NCBI GenBank assembly: GCA_963777735.1
Contig: CAVZRQ010000002.1
Coordinates: 124,001-188,000, forward strand
DNA length: 64,000 nt
Origin: ZC4RG30 sp963777735
GTDB taxonomy: Bacteria > Pseudomonadota > Gammaproteobacteria > Steroidobacterales > Steroidobacteraceae
Direction: 5' to 3'
The position numbers were made by a program, and so were the translations under genes. The notes under the pieces are model-generated. The model was not told the DNA's origin, did no database searches, and saw nothing but the letters and a program-made list of their open reading frames with translations. The first letter of the stretch is position 1, and the number at the start of each line of letters is the position of its first letter. Below are positions 44,541 through 53,584 of the stretch, piece after piece.

Positions 44541-46279
44541 GCCGCCTCCCGGTAGACCAGCAGCACCGGCACGTCCGGCAGTTTGCGCAGTATGCCCTCC
44601 AGCAGTTCGATGGCCTGTGGGGAGTGGCTGGAGCCGAGCACCAGCAGCGGCTGATCGAGGCTCGCGATGTATTCCTTCAGCGCCTGCGGCATTTCGCCGA
44701 CCAGCAGTTCGGTGCGGGTTTCCAGCGCATGCGCCGCGCGTGCTTCCGAGCGCGCATCCAGCAGCGCGCGCAGGGCGGATGCGCGGCGTGAGTCGCGACG
44801 CGCGGCCGGTGCGACGCTGACGCAGATGGCTTCGGCGGGCAGGTGTCGCAGCAGGCTGGCCGCAACGGCAAGGGTCGCGCCGCGCGCGGTTTCATCCATC
44901 CAGTAGATGCAGATCTGGCGCGGCAGTTCGGCACGACCGGTGAGCAGCAATACTTCATTGGCGCCGGCGCGCAGGCGCTGGCCAACCCGTGCGGGTGTGT
45001 CCGCGCCCGCCGCGGCAAGCACGGCCACACCCGGAGAAGCCGTCTGCTGCACGGGCTCGTTCTTGCCCGTGCGCGTCGCCACGCGGGTCTTCATGCGGGC
45101 CGCGAGTGTGGCGAGCACCGGATCCATCTGCAGCGTGCGTGCGGCTTCATCATCATCCGCATGCACGACGAAGCTCGACAGCGGCGTAGGCAGCACGTGC
45201 AGGCGGCGTGCGCCCAGCACCACGGTGTCTCCCGGGCGCAGTGGCATTGCGCGCTGCTCGGGCTGGGTACGGGTGGCCTCGATGCGTGCTTCGGTGGGAT
45301 CGGTCCCGTGCTGGATGGTGGCGAGATTGTCGAGCAGCCGCAGCCGCAGCCGCTCCAGCGCGCCGGTGAACTGCACTTCCTCCACGGTGGCGCGTCCCAC
45401 GTAGTTGGCTGACCAGCGCGTCGCGAACGGCAGCCAGCTCCACTTCCTCGGGGCGCAGCACGGCCACTACCTCATGTTCACGCGCCGCGGGCGAGGCCTG
45501 GCGCCCGGTGGCATCCATCGGTGTGGAGCCGACACGGATGCCATCGGGCCCCTGCAGGCCAAGCAGCAGGTTGGCGGCGCCGAGGAAGTTGGCCACAAAG
45601 CGGGTGGCGGGCCGGCGTAGAGGGTATGTGGATCGCCCACCTCCAGCAGCCGCCCGAGATTCATCACGCCGATGCGATCGGCGAGGGCGAAAGCCTCTTC
45701 CTGATCATGCGTGACGAGCACCGTGGTGATGCCGAGCTCGCGCTGCACCACGCGGATCGTGCGGCGCAGTTCCTCGCGGATCTTGGCGTCCAGCGCGCCG
45801 AAGGGTTCGTCGAGCAGCAGCACCTGCGGCTTGTGCGCCAGCGCGCGGGCCACGGCCACGCGCTGCTGCTGGCCGCCAGAGAGCTGCGAGGGCAGGCGAT
45901 CGTCCATGCCTTCCAGCGCCACGAGCTTGAGCAGCTCCTTGCGCCGTTCGCGCCGATCAGCGGCCTTCATGCGCCGCACGCGCAGCGCGAACTCGATGTT
46001 CTCGGCGATGGAGAGGTGCCGGAACAGCGCGTAATGCTGGAACACGAAACCCACGCCGCGCTCGCGCGCGCCCACATGGGTGACGTCGCTGCCATGCAGG
46101 GCGATGCTGCCGTGCTGGATCTCCACCAGGCCGGCGATGGCGCGCAGCAGCGTGCTCTTGCCGCTGCCGCTCGGGCCCAGCAGCACGAAGAATTCACCCT
46201 CGGCCACTTCGAGCGACACGTCGTTGACGACGGGCTGGCCCTGGTAACGCTTGGTGACCTGTTCGAGCGTGATGGACAT
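44537..46279 (-). CDS. cysA: Sulfate ABC transporter ATPase CysA with USP-like C-terminal domain, frameshifted
   Basis: Residues 1-240 are the CysA ATPase: GPSGSGKST (Walker A), QHYALFRHLSIAENI (Q loop), LSGGQQQRVAVARAL (signature), VLLLDEPFGALD (Walker B), LVTHDQEEA (H loop). After a -1 shift near 45612 the next frame gives NFLGAANLLLGLQGPDGIRV and VLRPEEVELAA. After a +1 shift near 45415 the third frame gives SANYVGRATVEEVQFTGALERLRLRL, then an extra ~200 residues ending PLLVLGSSHSPQAIELLEGILRKLPDVPVLLVYRE, like a universal stress protein. Total about 580 residues against about 350 in ordinary CysA. Confidence 0.78.
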
Positions 46280-46346
46280 GCGACGCGCCTGCGGAGGGAG
46301 GGGCGTCGATGCTAGCAATGGGCTGGTATCAGCCCGGTGCTGCGGC

Positions 46347-46363
46347 GGTTACAAAGCGGTTAC
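46347..46363 (-). promoter_or_regulatory. Tandem GTAACC repeat upstream of cysA
   Basis: On the cysA coding strand the sequence reads GTAACC-GCTTT-GTAACC, 67 bp before the cysA ATG, with the same 11 bp period and orientation as the site before the TonB receptor. The upstream hexamer also lies in the 3' arm of the topA terminator hairpin. Predicted binding site of the PhoB-type regulator. Confidence 0.6.
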
Positions 46364-46388
46364 GGCGCGTGCTGCGCGACGTAACCGC
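46356..46388 (-). terminator. Hairpin after topA
   Basis: GCGGTTACG and CGTAACCGC form a perfect 9 bp stem, with further GCGC pairing inside the 15-base loop, directly after the topA stop and followed by TTTG on the transcribed strand. Probably a terminator of topA; it overlaps the tandem GTAACC site. Confidence 0.55.
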
Positions 46389-46394
46389 GGTCTC

Positions 46395-48918
46395 TCATTG
46401 CCTGGTCGGCGCTGGCTCGGCGGACTTCTTCTTCGCGACCGCCGGGACTTTCGCCTTTGCCTTGGCCTTTGCTTTCGCCTTGGCTTTGGGCTTTGCAGCG
46501 GTCTTGGTCTTTGCCTTGGCTTTCGCCTTCGGTGCAGCCTTTTCCTTCGGCGCCGCAGCTTCCTTCGCCGGGGCTGCCTTGGCCTTCGCCTTCGCCGGCG
46601 CGCCACGACGTCCGAACCTTCCACGCGCCGGGCGCGGCGGCGCCGCAGCCAGCATCGTGCGGCACTCTTCCAGCGTCAGCGTCTTGGGATCGCGTTCCTT
46701 CGGAATGCGCGCATTGCGCGCCTTGTCGGTGATGTACGGGCCGTAACGTCCGTTCAGCACCTGGATGTCGTCGACGCCGAAGTCGATGATGATGCGGTTG
46801 GCATCGGCGACCTTCTTCGCCTCGATCACTTCGATGGCGCGCTCGAGCGTGACCGCATACGGATCATCTTCCTTCAGCGAAACAAACTTGGCGCCGTACT
46901 TCACATACGGACCGAACTGCCCGATGGCGACCATGACGGGCTCGCCATCGGCTGTTTCACCCAGCTTCTTCGGCAGCTGGAACAGCACCATCGCATCGTC
47001 CAGCGTGATGGTGTCCATCTTCTGCCCGGGGCGCAGGCCTGCGAACTTGGGCTTCTCGACATCGTCTTTCGTGCCGGCCTGCACGAACGGGCCGAAGCGG
47101 CCCATGCGCACGGAAACCGGACGGCCGCTTTCCGGGTGAATGCCGAGATCGCGCGACATCGCGACTTCTTCACGACTGACGCTGCTCTCGATCTCATCGA
47201 CCTGGTCGATGAACGGCTTCCAGAATTTCTCGAGCGGCGTGACCCACGGCTCTTCGCCGCGCGAGACGGCATCGAGCTCGTCTTCCATGTCGGCGGTGAA
47301 GCCGTATTCCACGTACTTGGTGAAGTACTTGGTGAGGAAGCGGTTGACGATCTTGCCGATGTCGGTGGCGGTGATGCGGCGTGATTCGATCACCACGTAT
47401 TCGCGATCACGCAGCGTGGAGATGATCGACGCATAGGTGGAAGGCCGGCCGATGCCGTGTTCTTCCAGCGCCTTCACCAGCGAAGCTTCGGAGAAGCGCG
47501 GCGGTGGCTCGGTGAAATGCTGTTCGCCCTGCAGGCTGGTGAGCTTCACCAGATCGCCCTCCTTCATGGGGGGCAGCACGTGGTCGGTGTCGTCGTCGGC
47601 GGGTTCGTCGAGACCTTCCTGGTAGACGGCGATGTAACCCGGCTTCACCAGGGTGGAACCATTGGCGCGCAGCACATGGCCCGAGCCGCGCTGGCCGGCG
47701 AGCATATCGACAGCCACCGTATCGAACACCGCGTGGGCCATCTGGCAGGCGATGGCGCGCTTCCAGATCAGCGCATAGAGCTTGTACTGATCGGCCTCGA
47801 TCTTGCCTTCGACCTGCTGTGGCGTGATGGCCGCAGAAGTCGGGCGCACGGCTTCGTGCGCTTCCTGCGCGTTCTTCGACTTGGTCTTGAACTGCCGCGG
47901 TGCCTCGGCGAGGCCTTCCTTGCCGTACAGCTTCTCGATGGTGGCGCGGATTTCCTGCACCGCCTCGTTGGCCAGCGACACCGAATCGGTACGCATGTAG
48001 GTGATGAGACCCACGGCGCCCTCGCCGAAATCCACACCTTCATACAGCTGCTGCGCCAGGCGCATGGTGCGCTGGGCCGAGAAGCCGAGCTTGCGCGAGG
48101 CTTCCTGCTGCAGCGTGGAGGTGGTGAACGGCGGCGCCGGGTTGCGCTTGCGCTGCTTGCGGTCGATGGTGTCGACGGTGAGCTTGCCGCCGGCGGCCTT
48201 GTTGCAGCGTGGCCTCGACATCGCGCGCGCTGCCTTCGTTGGTGAAGCTGAACTGCTCCACCTTCTTGCCCGCGTATTCCACGAGCTTCAGCGGGAAGGT
48301 GACGGCGCTGTGCTCGCCCTGCGCGTCGATCGTCCAGTATTCCTGCGGAATGAAGGCATCGATGGCCTCATCGCGCTCGCAGATCATGCGCAGCGCCGGG
48401 CTCTGCACGCGGCCGGCCGAGAGGCCCTGCCGCACTTTCTTCCACAGCAGCGGCGAGAGATTGAAGCCGACGAGATAGTCGAGCGCGCGGCGGGCCTGCT
48501 GCGCGTTCACGAGATCCATCGACAGCCCGCGCGGGGAATCGACCGCGGCGCGAATGGCGTTCTTGGTGATCTCGTAGAAGGCGACGCGATGGACGGCCTT
48601 GTCGCCGATATCGCCGCGTTCCTTCAGCAGCTCGAACAGATGCCAGGAAATGGCCTCGCCTTCGCGATCCGGGTCGGTCGCGAGGTACAGCGTGTTCGCC
48701 TTCTTCAGCGCCTTCGCGATGGCCTCGACGTGTTTCTCGTTGCGCTCGATCACCCGGTATTTCATGGCGAAGCCATGTTCGGGATCGACGGCGCCTTCCT
48801 TGGGAACGAGATCGCGCACGTGGCCATAGGAAGCCAGCACCTCGAAATCCTTGCCGAGGTACTTCTTGATGGTCTTCGCCTTCGCAGGCGATTCAACTAT
48901 GACGAGATTTTCAGCCAT
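46395..48918 (-). CDS. topA: DNA topoisomerase I, frameshifted in this sequence
   Basis: The first frame (48918 downward) has NLVIVESPAKAKTIKKYLG (Toprim), YLATDPDREGEAISWHL and SAGRVQSPALRMICERD. The second frame has FTTSTLQQEASRKLGFSAQRTMRLAQQLYEG, GLITYMRTDSVSL with the active Tyr, and RPSTYASIISTLRDREYV. They join near 48203: removing one C gives EATLNKAAGGKL. Type IA topoisomerase relaxes negative supercoils. The end is a long Lys/Ala-rich tail that replaces the usual zinc fingers. As topA is essential, an assembly error is likely. Confidence 0.88.
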
Positions 48919-48969
48919 GACCTTGTGTGCCTGCAGGAAGCAGACCGGGATAGGCGGTCTGCGCCTGGC

Positions 48970-49470
48970 TCAATGTGCCGCGCTCGTGTCGGGATCGAAG
49001 ACGAGCGTTTCCATGCGGGCACAGGCCTGTTCCTGGTCTGGCTGACTGGAGAGCACCATCAGCACGATCCAGCGCATCTGCTCGAGGTTGAGATCTTCCA
49101 CATCCAGCGCCAGCAACCGGTCGATGACCAGCTCGCGCTGCGTGGGGTTCAGAATTTCGGCTTCTTCCAGCGACAGCAGCAGGCCGCGGCAATCCACCGA
49201 CAGGCGGGTGAGCTCCATCGGCGAATACACCCGCAGCGAGGCGCGCTTGCGCGGCGTGCCATCGGTGCCGGCTGCGGCGGGCAAGGGCGCGCGACTGCGC
49301 TCGCCGGCGAGATCCGCCAGCCAGTCGAGCGCCCGCTCCACATTGGCTTCGCCGAAGCCTGCGCTTTCGAGATCGCGCGCCAATGCTTCGCGCTCAGGCA
49401 CCTCGGGTGCCTCGTCGAACATGTAGCGGTCGAATACGTAGAGAAGGATGTCGAGGACGGTGCCGTTCAT
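48970..49470 (-). CDS. smg: Smg family protein (DUF494)
   Basis: The 166-residue protein begins VLDILLYVFDRYMFDE and contains RVYSPMELTRLSVDCRGLLLSLEEAEILNPTQRELVIDRLLAL and EDLNLEQMRWIVLMVLSSQP, the full Smg/DUF494 pattern. In gammaproteobacteria smg lies between dprA and topA, as here. Cellular role not well defined. It starts 4 bp after the dprA stop, so both are co-transcribed. Confidence 0.9.
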   Translation of the reverse strand: MNGTVLDILLYVFDRYMFDEAPEVPEREALARDLESAGFGEANVERALDWLADLAGERSRAPLPAAAGTDGTPRKRASLRVYSPMELTRLSVDCRGLLLSLEEAEILNPTQRELVIDRLLALDVEDLNLEQMRWIVLMVLSSQPDQEQACARMETLVFDPDTSAAH

Positions 49471-49473
49471 TAT

Positions 49474-50544
49474 TCAGCTAACGCGGTTATAGAGAGCGCC
49501 GGGTCTGGTCTCGACCCGGCCATCGAGTGCGAGAATCAACATCATGGAGGCAACGGAGCCTGCCGCAAGGCCGGTTCTGTCGACCAGATCGTCAATGCTG
49601 GCTGGCTCGAAGCCGAGCGCATCTAACAGCATTTCGTAATCCTTGTCCAACCGGGGGACGGTGCCGGAGGCCTGGTACTGGGTAGCAAGCCGTTGATCGG
49701 CATGGGTATTTCCTTCGATGGATATGCTGATCTCGGTCAGGATATCGGTTGCATCCCGCACCAGATGCGCACCGCCGGAGCAAATCAGCTCCAGGCAACC
49801 GGCGGCCAGCGGGTTCAGCGGCGAGCCCGGCACGGCGAACACCTCGCGGCCCTGGTCCAGCGCGCGCCGCGCCGTAATGAGTGAACCGCTGCCGGCGGCA
49901 GCTTCGATGACGACCACCCCGCGCGACAGCCCCGAGATGATGCGATTGCGGCGGGGAAAGTTCTGTCGTCGCGCCGCGGTGCCGGGCAGGAACTCGGACA
50001 CCACGGCACCCTCCCGGCAGATGCGTTCGAACAATTGCTGGTTCTGCGCCGGATAGCACTGGTCGAGTCCGGTGCCGCAGACGGCGATGGTCTTGCCGCC
50101 GCCATCGAGCGCGGCCGCATGCGCTGCGGCATCGATGCCGCGCGCCAGCCCGCTGGTGATGACGAGCCCGGCCGCGCACAGCTGTTGCGTCATCTGCGTG
50201 GCGATGCGCTGGCCGGCTGCAGTGGGCTGCCGACTGCCGACGACGGCCAATTGCGGCTCGCGCAGCAGCGCGACATCGCCGAGCACGAACAGCGCCAATG
50301 GCGCATCGGAGAGCGCGGTGAGCTGCGCGGGATAATCCGGGTGAATGCACGGCAGCAGCGTGGCGCCGGAGCGTTGCAGCCACTGCTGGTCCTGCAGGGT
50401 CTGTGGCGTGGGCGGCGTGGGGCGCGTCAGCGAGAGGATGTCATCGCCGGCGGCCATGGCCGCCCGCAAGGCGGCAGCGCCACCCTGAAAAGGGGTGCGC
50501 AGCAAGGTGAGCCAGGCCAGTTCGATTGCTTTCGGGTCATGCAT
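49474..50544 (-). CDS. dprA: DNA processing protein DprA
   Basis: The 356-residue protein loads RecA on incoming single-stranded DNA during natural transformation. The Rossmann core shows LAVVGSRQPTAAGQRIATQM, VITSGLARGIDAAAHAAAL, TIAVCGTGLDQCYPAQNQQL, PGTAARRQNFPRRNRIISGLS and EVFAVPGSPLNPLAAGC. A C-terminal winged-helix segment (ALGFEPASIDDLVDRTGLAAGSVASMMLILALDG) is present. Confidence 0.92.
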   Translation of the reverse strand: MHDPKAIELAWLTLLRTPFQGGAAALRAAMAAGDDILSLTRPTPPTPQTLQDQQWLQRSGATLLPCIHPDYPAQLTALSDAPLALFVLGDVALLREPQLAVVGSRQPTAAGQRIATQMTQQLCAAGLVITSGLARGIDAAAHAAALDGGGKTIAVCGTGLDQCYPAQNQQLFERICREGAVVSEFLPGTAARRQNFPRRNRIISGLSRGVVVIEAAAGSGSLITARRALDQGREVFAVPGSPLNPLAAGCLELICSGGAHLVRDATDILTEISISIEGNTHADQRLATQYQASGTVPRLDKDYEMLLDALGFEPASIDDLVDRTGLAAGSVASMMLILALDGRVETRPGALYNRVS

Positions 50545-50563
50545 TCCCGGCAGCCTAAACGCG

Positions 50564-50592
50564 AAGGGCCCGCTATCTGGCGGGCCCTTTTT
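50564..50592. terminator. Strong hairpin between the LysM and dprA genes
   Basis: AAGGGCCCGC-TATCT-GGCGGGCCCTT forms a stem of about ten GC-rich pairs. The T-run follows on the plus strand, while both neighbouring genes are on the minus strand. It could end LysM gene transcription inefficiently or act against antisense transcription. Confidence 0.6.
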
Positions 50593-50620
50593 GCTGCGTT
50601 TGTTGCAAAACGGCTGCCAA

Positions 50621-51850
50621 TCAGGGCGTTCGCACCCGATCCGTGACTCGCACTGGAACAGTGGTGTTCAACACCAGGCCGTAGCTCATCTGCTCGTAGG
50701 TCTTGAAGACCAGCAGCGTGCCGGCACGCTCACCGGGCAGCGTGAGGGTCTTGTTGGCGCAGAAAGACATGAAGTTGCGCTTGCAGGCACCGTCTTTCAC
50801 GACCTCGCCCTTCTCGTCGATGGCGAGCACATGACCCGTCTCGATGCCATGCTGTGCGCCGCGATTGATGGCCACCACCTGGTAGGAGCCGATCAGCGCG
50901 ACGCCATCCACCACCGCCATGATCTGGCCATCGACACCCGCCGGTGGCGAACGGGGAAGGAAGTCGCTGCCGAAGCTCTGCGTGTCTTCGGCGAACAGCA
51001 GATCGCCCGTGGTGGTTTCGCGCGCGGAATCGATCAGCACGGCCTTGCTGAGATCGGCCACCGAGTCGATGCGTGCCGCACCGGTGTAGATGCCCATGTA
51101 GCCCAGCGCCTTGCCGGTCTCGGGATCCTTCAGCGCTTCGCCCACACGTACCATCGTGTAGCGACCCGGGCCGTGATCCTGCATGCCCTTCACGTAGAAC
51201 TCGTGACCGGCGCCGGCCACCATGTGGCGATCGCGCAGCCCGGCCACGCGCGGTGCGTTGTCCAGGTCGGCTTTCGAAAGGATGCTCGGCTTGCCGAGGA
51301 ACGACCGGATGGCATCAAAAGGAATGGTGGCGATGGGGCCTTCGAGCGCCGTGCTGCGCACCAGCGGCTGCACGCGCAGGGCGTTGCCGCGGGTGAGGCT
51401 GATCTGCGGCTGGCCATCGGCGCCATGGGCGAGGGTGAGCACGTCGCCGGGATAGATGAGGTGCGGGTTCTGCACGGCCGGGTTCACATGCCAGATCTCC
51501 GGCCAGAGCCAGGGGTCACGCAGGAACACGGAGGAGATGTCCCAGAGGGTGTCGCCGCGCTTCACGGTGTAGCTCAGCGGGGCGTTGGGGTTCATGACCG
51601 GGCCCGTGTTCACCGGTGCCATGGTGGTTTCGGGTTCGGTGCCGGCGCGGGCGATGGCTGCCTCGACAGCGTTCTGCGGAGCGGTGCTCGCGACCGGCGC
51701 TGGGCGGGCTTGCGGAGCTGCAACCGGTTCGGGAGCACTCTCTGGCCGGGAAAGAAGCTGGCAGCCCGAGGTCAATGCCAGTACCGAAAGGCCTCCCAGC
51801 AAGCCGAGAACCGTGCCTGGAGTGCGCCTAACTGCTTGATTCGAGACCAT
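50621..51850 (-). CDS. LysM-domain lipoprotein
   Basis: The 409-residue protein has a lipoprotein signal (LLGGLSVLALTSGC). An Ala/Pro linker leads to a LysM domain (LSYTVKRGDTLWDISSVFLRDPWLWPEIWHVNPAVQNPHLIYPGDVLTL) that binds peptidoglycan, and a ~250-residue C-terminal region is typical of LysM proteins found next to dprA. AGGAG lies just before the ATG at 51850. Divergent from def across 203 bp with no other gene. Confidence 0.9.
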   Translation of the reverse strand: MVSNQAVRRTPGTVLGLLGGLSVLALTSGCQLLSRPESAPEPVAAPQARPAPVASTAPQNAVEAAIARAGTEPETTMAPVNTGPVMNPNAPLSYTVKRGDTLWDISSVFLRDPWLWPEIWHVNPAVQNPHLIYPGDVLTLAHGADGQPQISLTRGNALRVQPLVRSTALEGPIATIPFDAIRSFLGKPSILSKADLDNAPRVAGLRDRHMVAGAGHEFYVKGMQDHGPGRYTMVRVGEALKDPETGKALGYMGIYTGAARIDSVADLSKAVLIDSARETTTGDLLFAEDTQSFGSDFLPRSPPAGVDGQIMAVVDGVALIGSYQVVAINRGAQHGIETGHVLAIDEKGEVVKDGACKRNFMSFCANKTLTLPGERAGTLLVFKTYEQMSYGLVLNTTVPVRVTDRVRTP

Positions 51851-52053
51851 TTCAGCTCCTGTTCCCGCCTGGTGTCGCGCCATGATTCAGAGCGACCCGC
51901 CTGTGCCACACGCTGTTATAAACTCTTTGCCCGAAGTCGCGCCAAGTAGTCGCATCAGGTTTGAGCACTACATCACGGCCCACTGGAATATTCCAAGCAG
52001 TGGCCGGACATTAGGCAAGACATTAGCAGCATTTTCTAGTGCGGAGACAGGGC

Positions 52054-52593
52054 ATGGCTCGCTTGACGATTCTTGAGTATCCGGATCCGCGCCTGCGGAC
52101 GAAAGCAGCGCCCGTGACCCGGTTCGATGCCGACCTGAAACGGCAGATCGCCGACATGTTCGAGACCATGTATGCCGCGCCGGGCATCGGTCTTGCCGCC
52201 ACCCAGGTGGACTGGCATCACCGGCTCGTGGTCATCGACATCTCGGAAGAAAAGAACGATCCGCAGGTGTTCATCAATCCGGAGATCCTCGAGAAGTCGG
52301 GTTCTGCCACCGGTGAAGAGGGTTGCCTCTCGGTGCCCGGCATCTATGACGATGTGCCGCGCGCGGAGCGGATCCGTCTGCGTTCGCACGATGCCGATGG
52401 CAAGGTGCTGGAACGCGAACTCGACGGCATGCTCGCCATCTGCGTGCAGCACGAGATGGATCATCTTGAAGGCAAACTGTTCGTCGACTATCTCTCCGAA
52501 CTCAAGCGGCAACGCATCCGCAAGAAACTCGACAAGGAACGTCGCGAACGAGGCAGCGCCACCGCGGGTGCGCGCGCCCAGAGCAGATCCTGA
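52054..52593 (+). CDS. def: Peptide deformylase
   Basis: The 179-residue metalloenzyme removes the N-formyl group from new proteins. All three motifs are present: GIGLAATQ, EEGCLSVPG (metal Cys) and QHEMDHLEG (HExxDH). GGAG precedes the ATG at 52054; an in-frame upstream codon at 52039 is less likely. fmt follows after 34 bp. Confidence 0.95.
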   Translation: MARLTILEYPDPRLRTKAAPVTRFDADLKRQIADMFETMYAAPGIGLAATQVDWHHRLVVIDISEEKNDPQVFINPEILEKSGSATGEEGCLSVPGIYDDVPRAERIRLRSHDADGKVLERELDGMLAICVQHEMDHLEGKLFVDYLSELKRQRIRKKLDKERRERGSATAGARAQSRS

Positions 52594-52627
52594 ACTCCCG
52601 CCGCGACCGCCTTCATCCAGGTCCAGC

Positions 52628-53584
52628 ATGAAACTGCGTGTGGTGTTTGCAGGCACGCCTGCGTTTGCGCTGCCGCCGCTTGCCGCGCTGGCAGAACAAC
52701 AGCAGCTGGTCGGTGTGCTCACGCAACCCGACCGGCCCGCTGGCCGTGGTCGTGTGCTCACGCCAAGCCCCGTCAAACAGGCCGCCGTGGCGCTGGGCGT
52801 GCCGGTGATCCAGCCCTTGCGATTGCGCGGCGATGCGGCGGCATTGCAGAGCACGCTGGCGCAGCTGCGCGAGTGGCAGCCGGATGTGATGGTGGTGGTC
52901 GCGTATGGTTTGATCCTGCCACGCGAAGTGCTGGAGCTGCCGCGCCTGGGCTGCCTCAACATCCACGCTTCGATCCTGCCGCGCTGGCGTGGCGCTGCGC
53001 CGATACAGCGCGCCATCGAGGCAGGTGATCCGGAGACCGGAATCTGCATCATGCAGATGGATGAAGGACTCGACACCGGGGGTGTGCTGGCCGAAGGTCG
53101 TCAGCCCATCGGTGAGGAAACCACTGCAGCCGAGCTGCACGATGAACTTGCCGCACTGGGCGCTGCGCAATTGCTGACGGTATTGCCGGCACTTGCGGCG
53201 GGCCGCCTGCATGCCCGCCCGCAGCCCCGGGAGGGCGTGACCTATGCCGAGAAACTCTCCAAGTCCGAAGCGCGCATCGACTGGCAGCAGTCGGCCGTGC
53301 GCATCGATCGGCAGATCCGTGCATTCAATCCCTGGCCCGTGGCAGAAACCACGCTGCAGGGCGAGCCGGTGAAGTTGTGGCGCAGTCGTTTGGCAACGGA
53401 TGCGGGCGCGCCCTCCGCGCCGGGCACGGTGCTCGGCCTGCAGGCCGATGCACTCGGCATTTCCTGTGGCAGCGGCGTGGTGCAGGTGATGGAGCTGCAG
53501 CGCGCCGGCCGCAAAGCCGTTTCCGCGCGTGAATTCCTGAATGCCGCGCGCGCGAGTGATGCGGCACCGCTGGTGTTCCAGTGA
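52628..53584 (+). CDS. fmt: Methionyl-tRNA formyltransferase
   Basis: The 318-residue enzyme formylates initiator Met-tRNA. It reads MKLRVVFAGTPAFALPPLAAL, VLTQPDRPAGRGR, LGCLNIHASILPRWRGAAPIQRAI with the catalytic Asn-His and SLLPRWRGAAPIQ-type loop, and ETGICIMQMDEGLDTG. The C-terminal OB-like domain is present. Its TGA overlaps the GTG of rsmB. Confidence 0.95.
   Translation: MKLRVVFAGTPAFALPPLAALAEQQQLVGVLTQPDRPAGRGRVLTPSPVKQAAVALGVPVIQPLRLRGDAAALQSTLAQLREWQPDVMVVVAYGLILPREVLELPRLGCLNIHASILPRWRGAAPIQRAIEAGDPETGICIMQMDEGLDTGGVLAEGRQPIGEETTAAELHDELAALGAAQLLTVLPALAAGRLHARPQPREGVTYAEKLSKSEARIDWQQSAVRIDRQIRAFNPWPVAETTLQGEPVKLWRSRLATDAGAPSAPGTVLGLQADALGISCGSGVVQVMELQRAGRKAVSAREFLNAARASDAAPLVFQ

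Noticed and set aside
46400..46620. Repetitive Lys/Ala codons at the 3' end of topA
   Set aside because: This is the basic low-complexity tail common in TopA proteins, not a repeat array or CRISPR.
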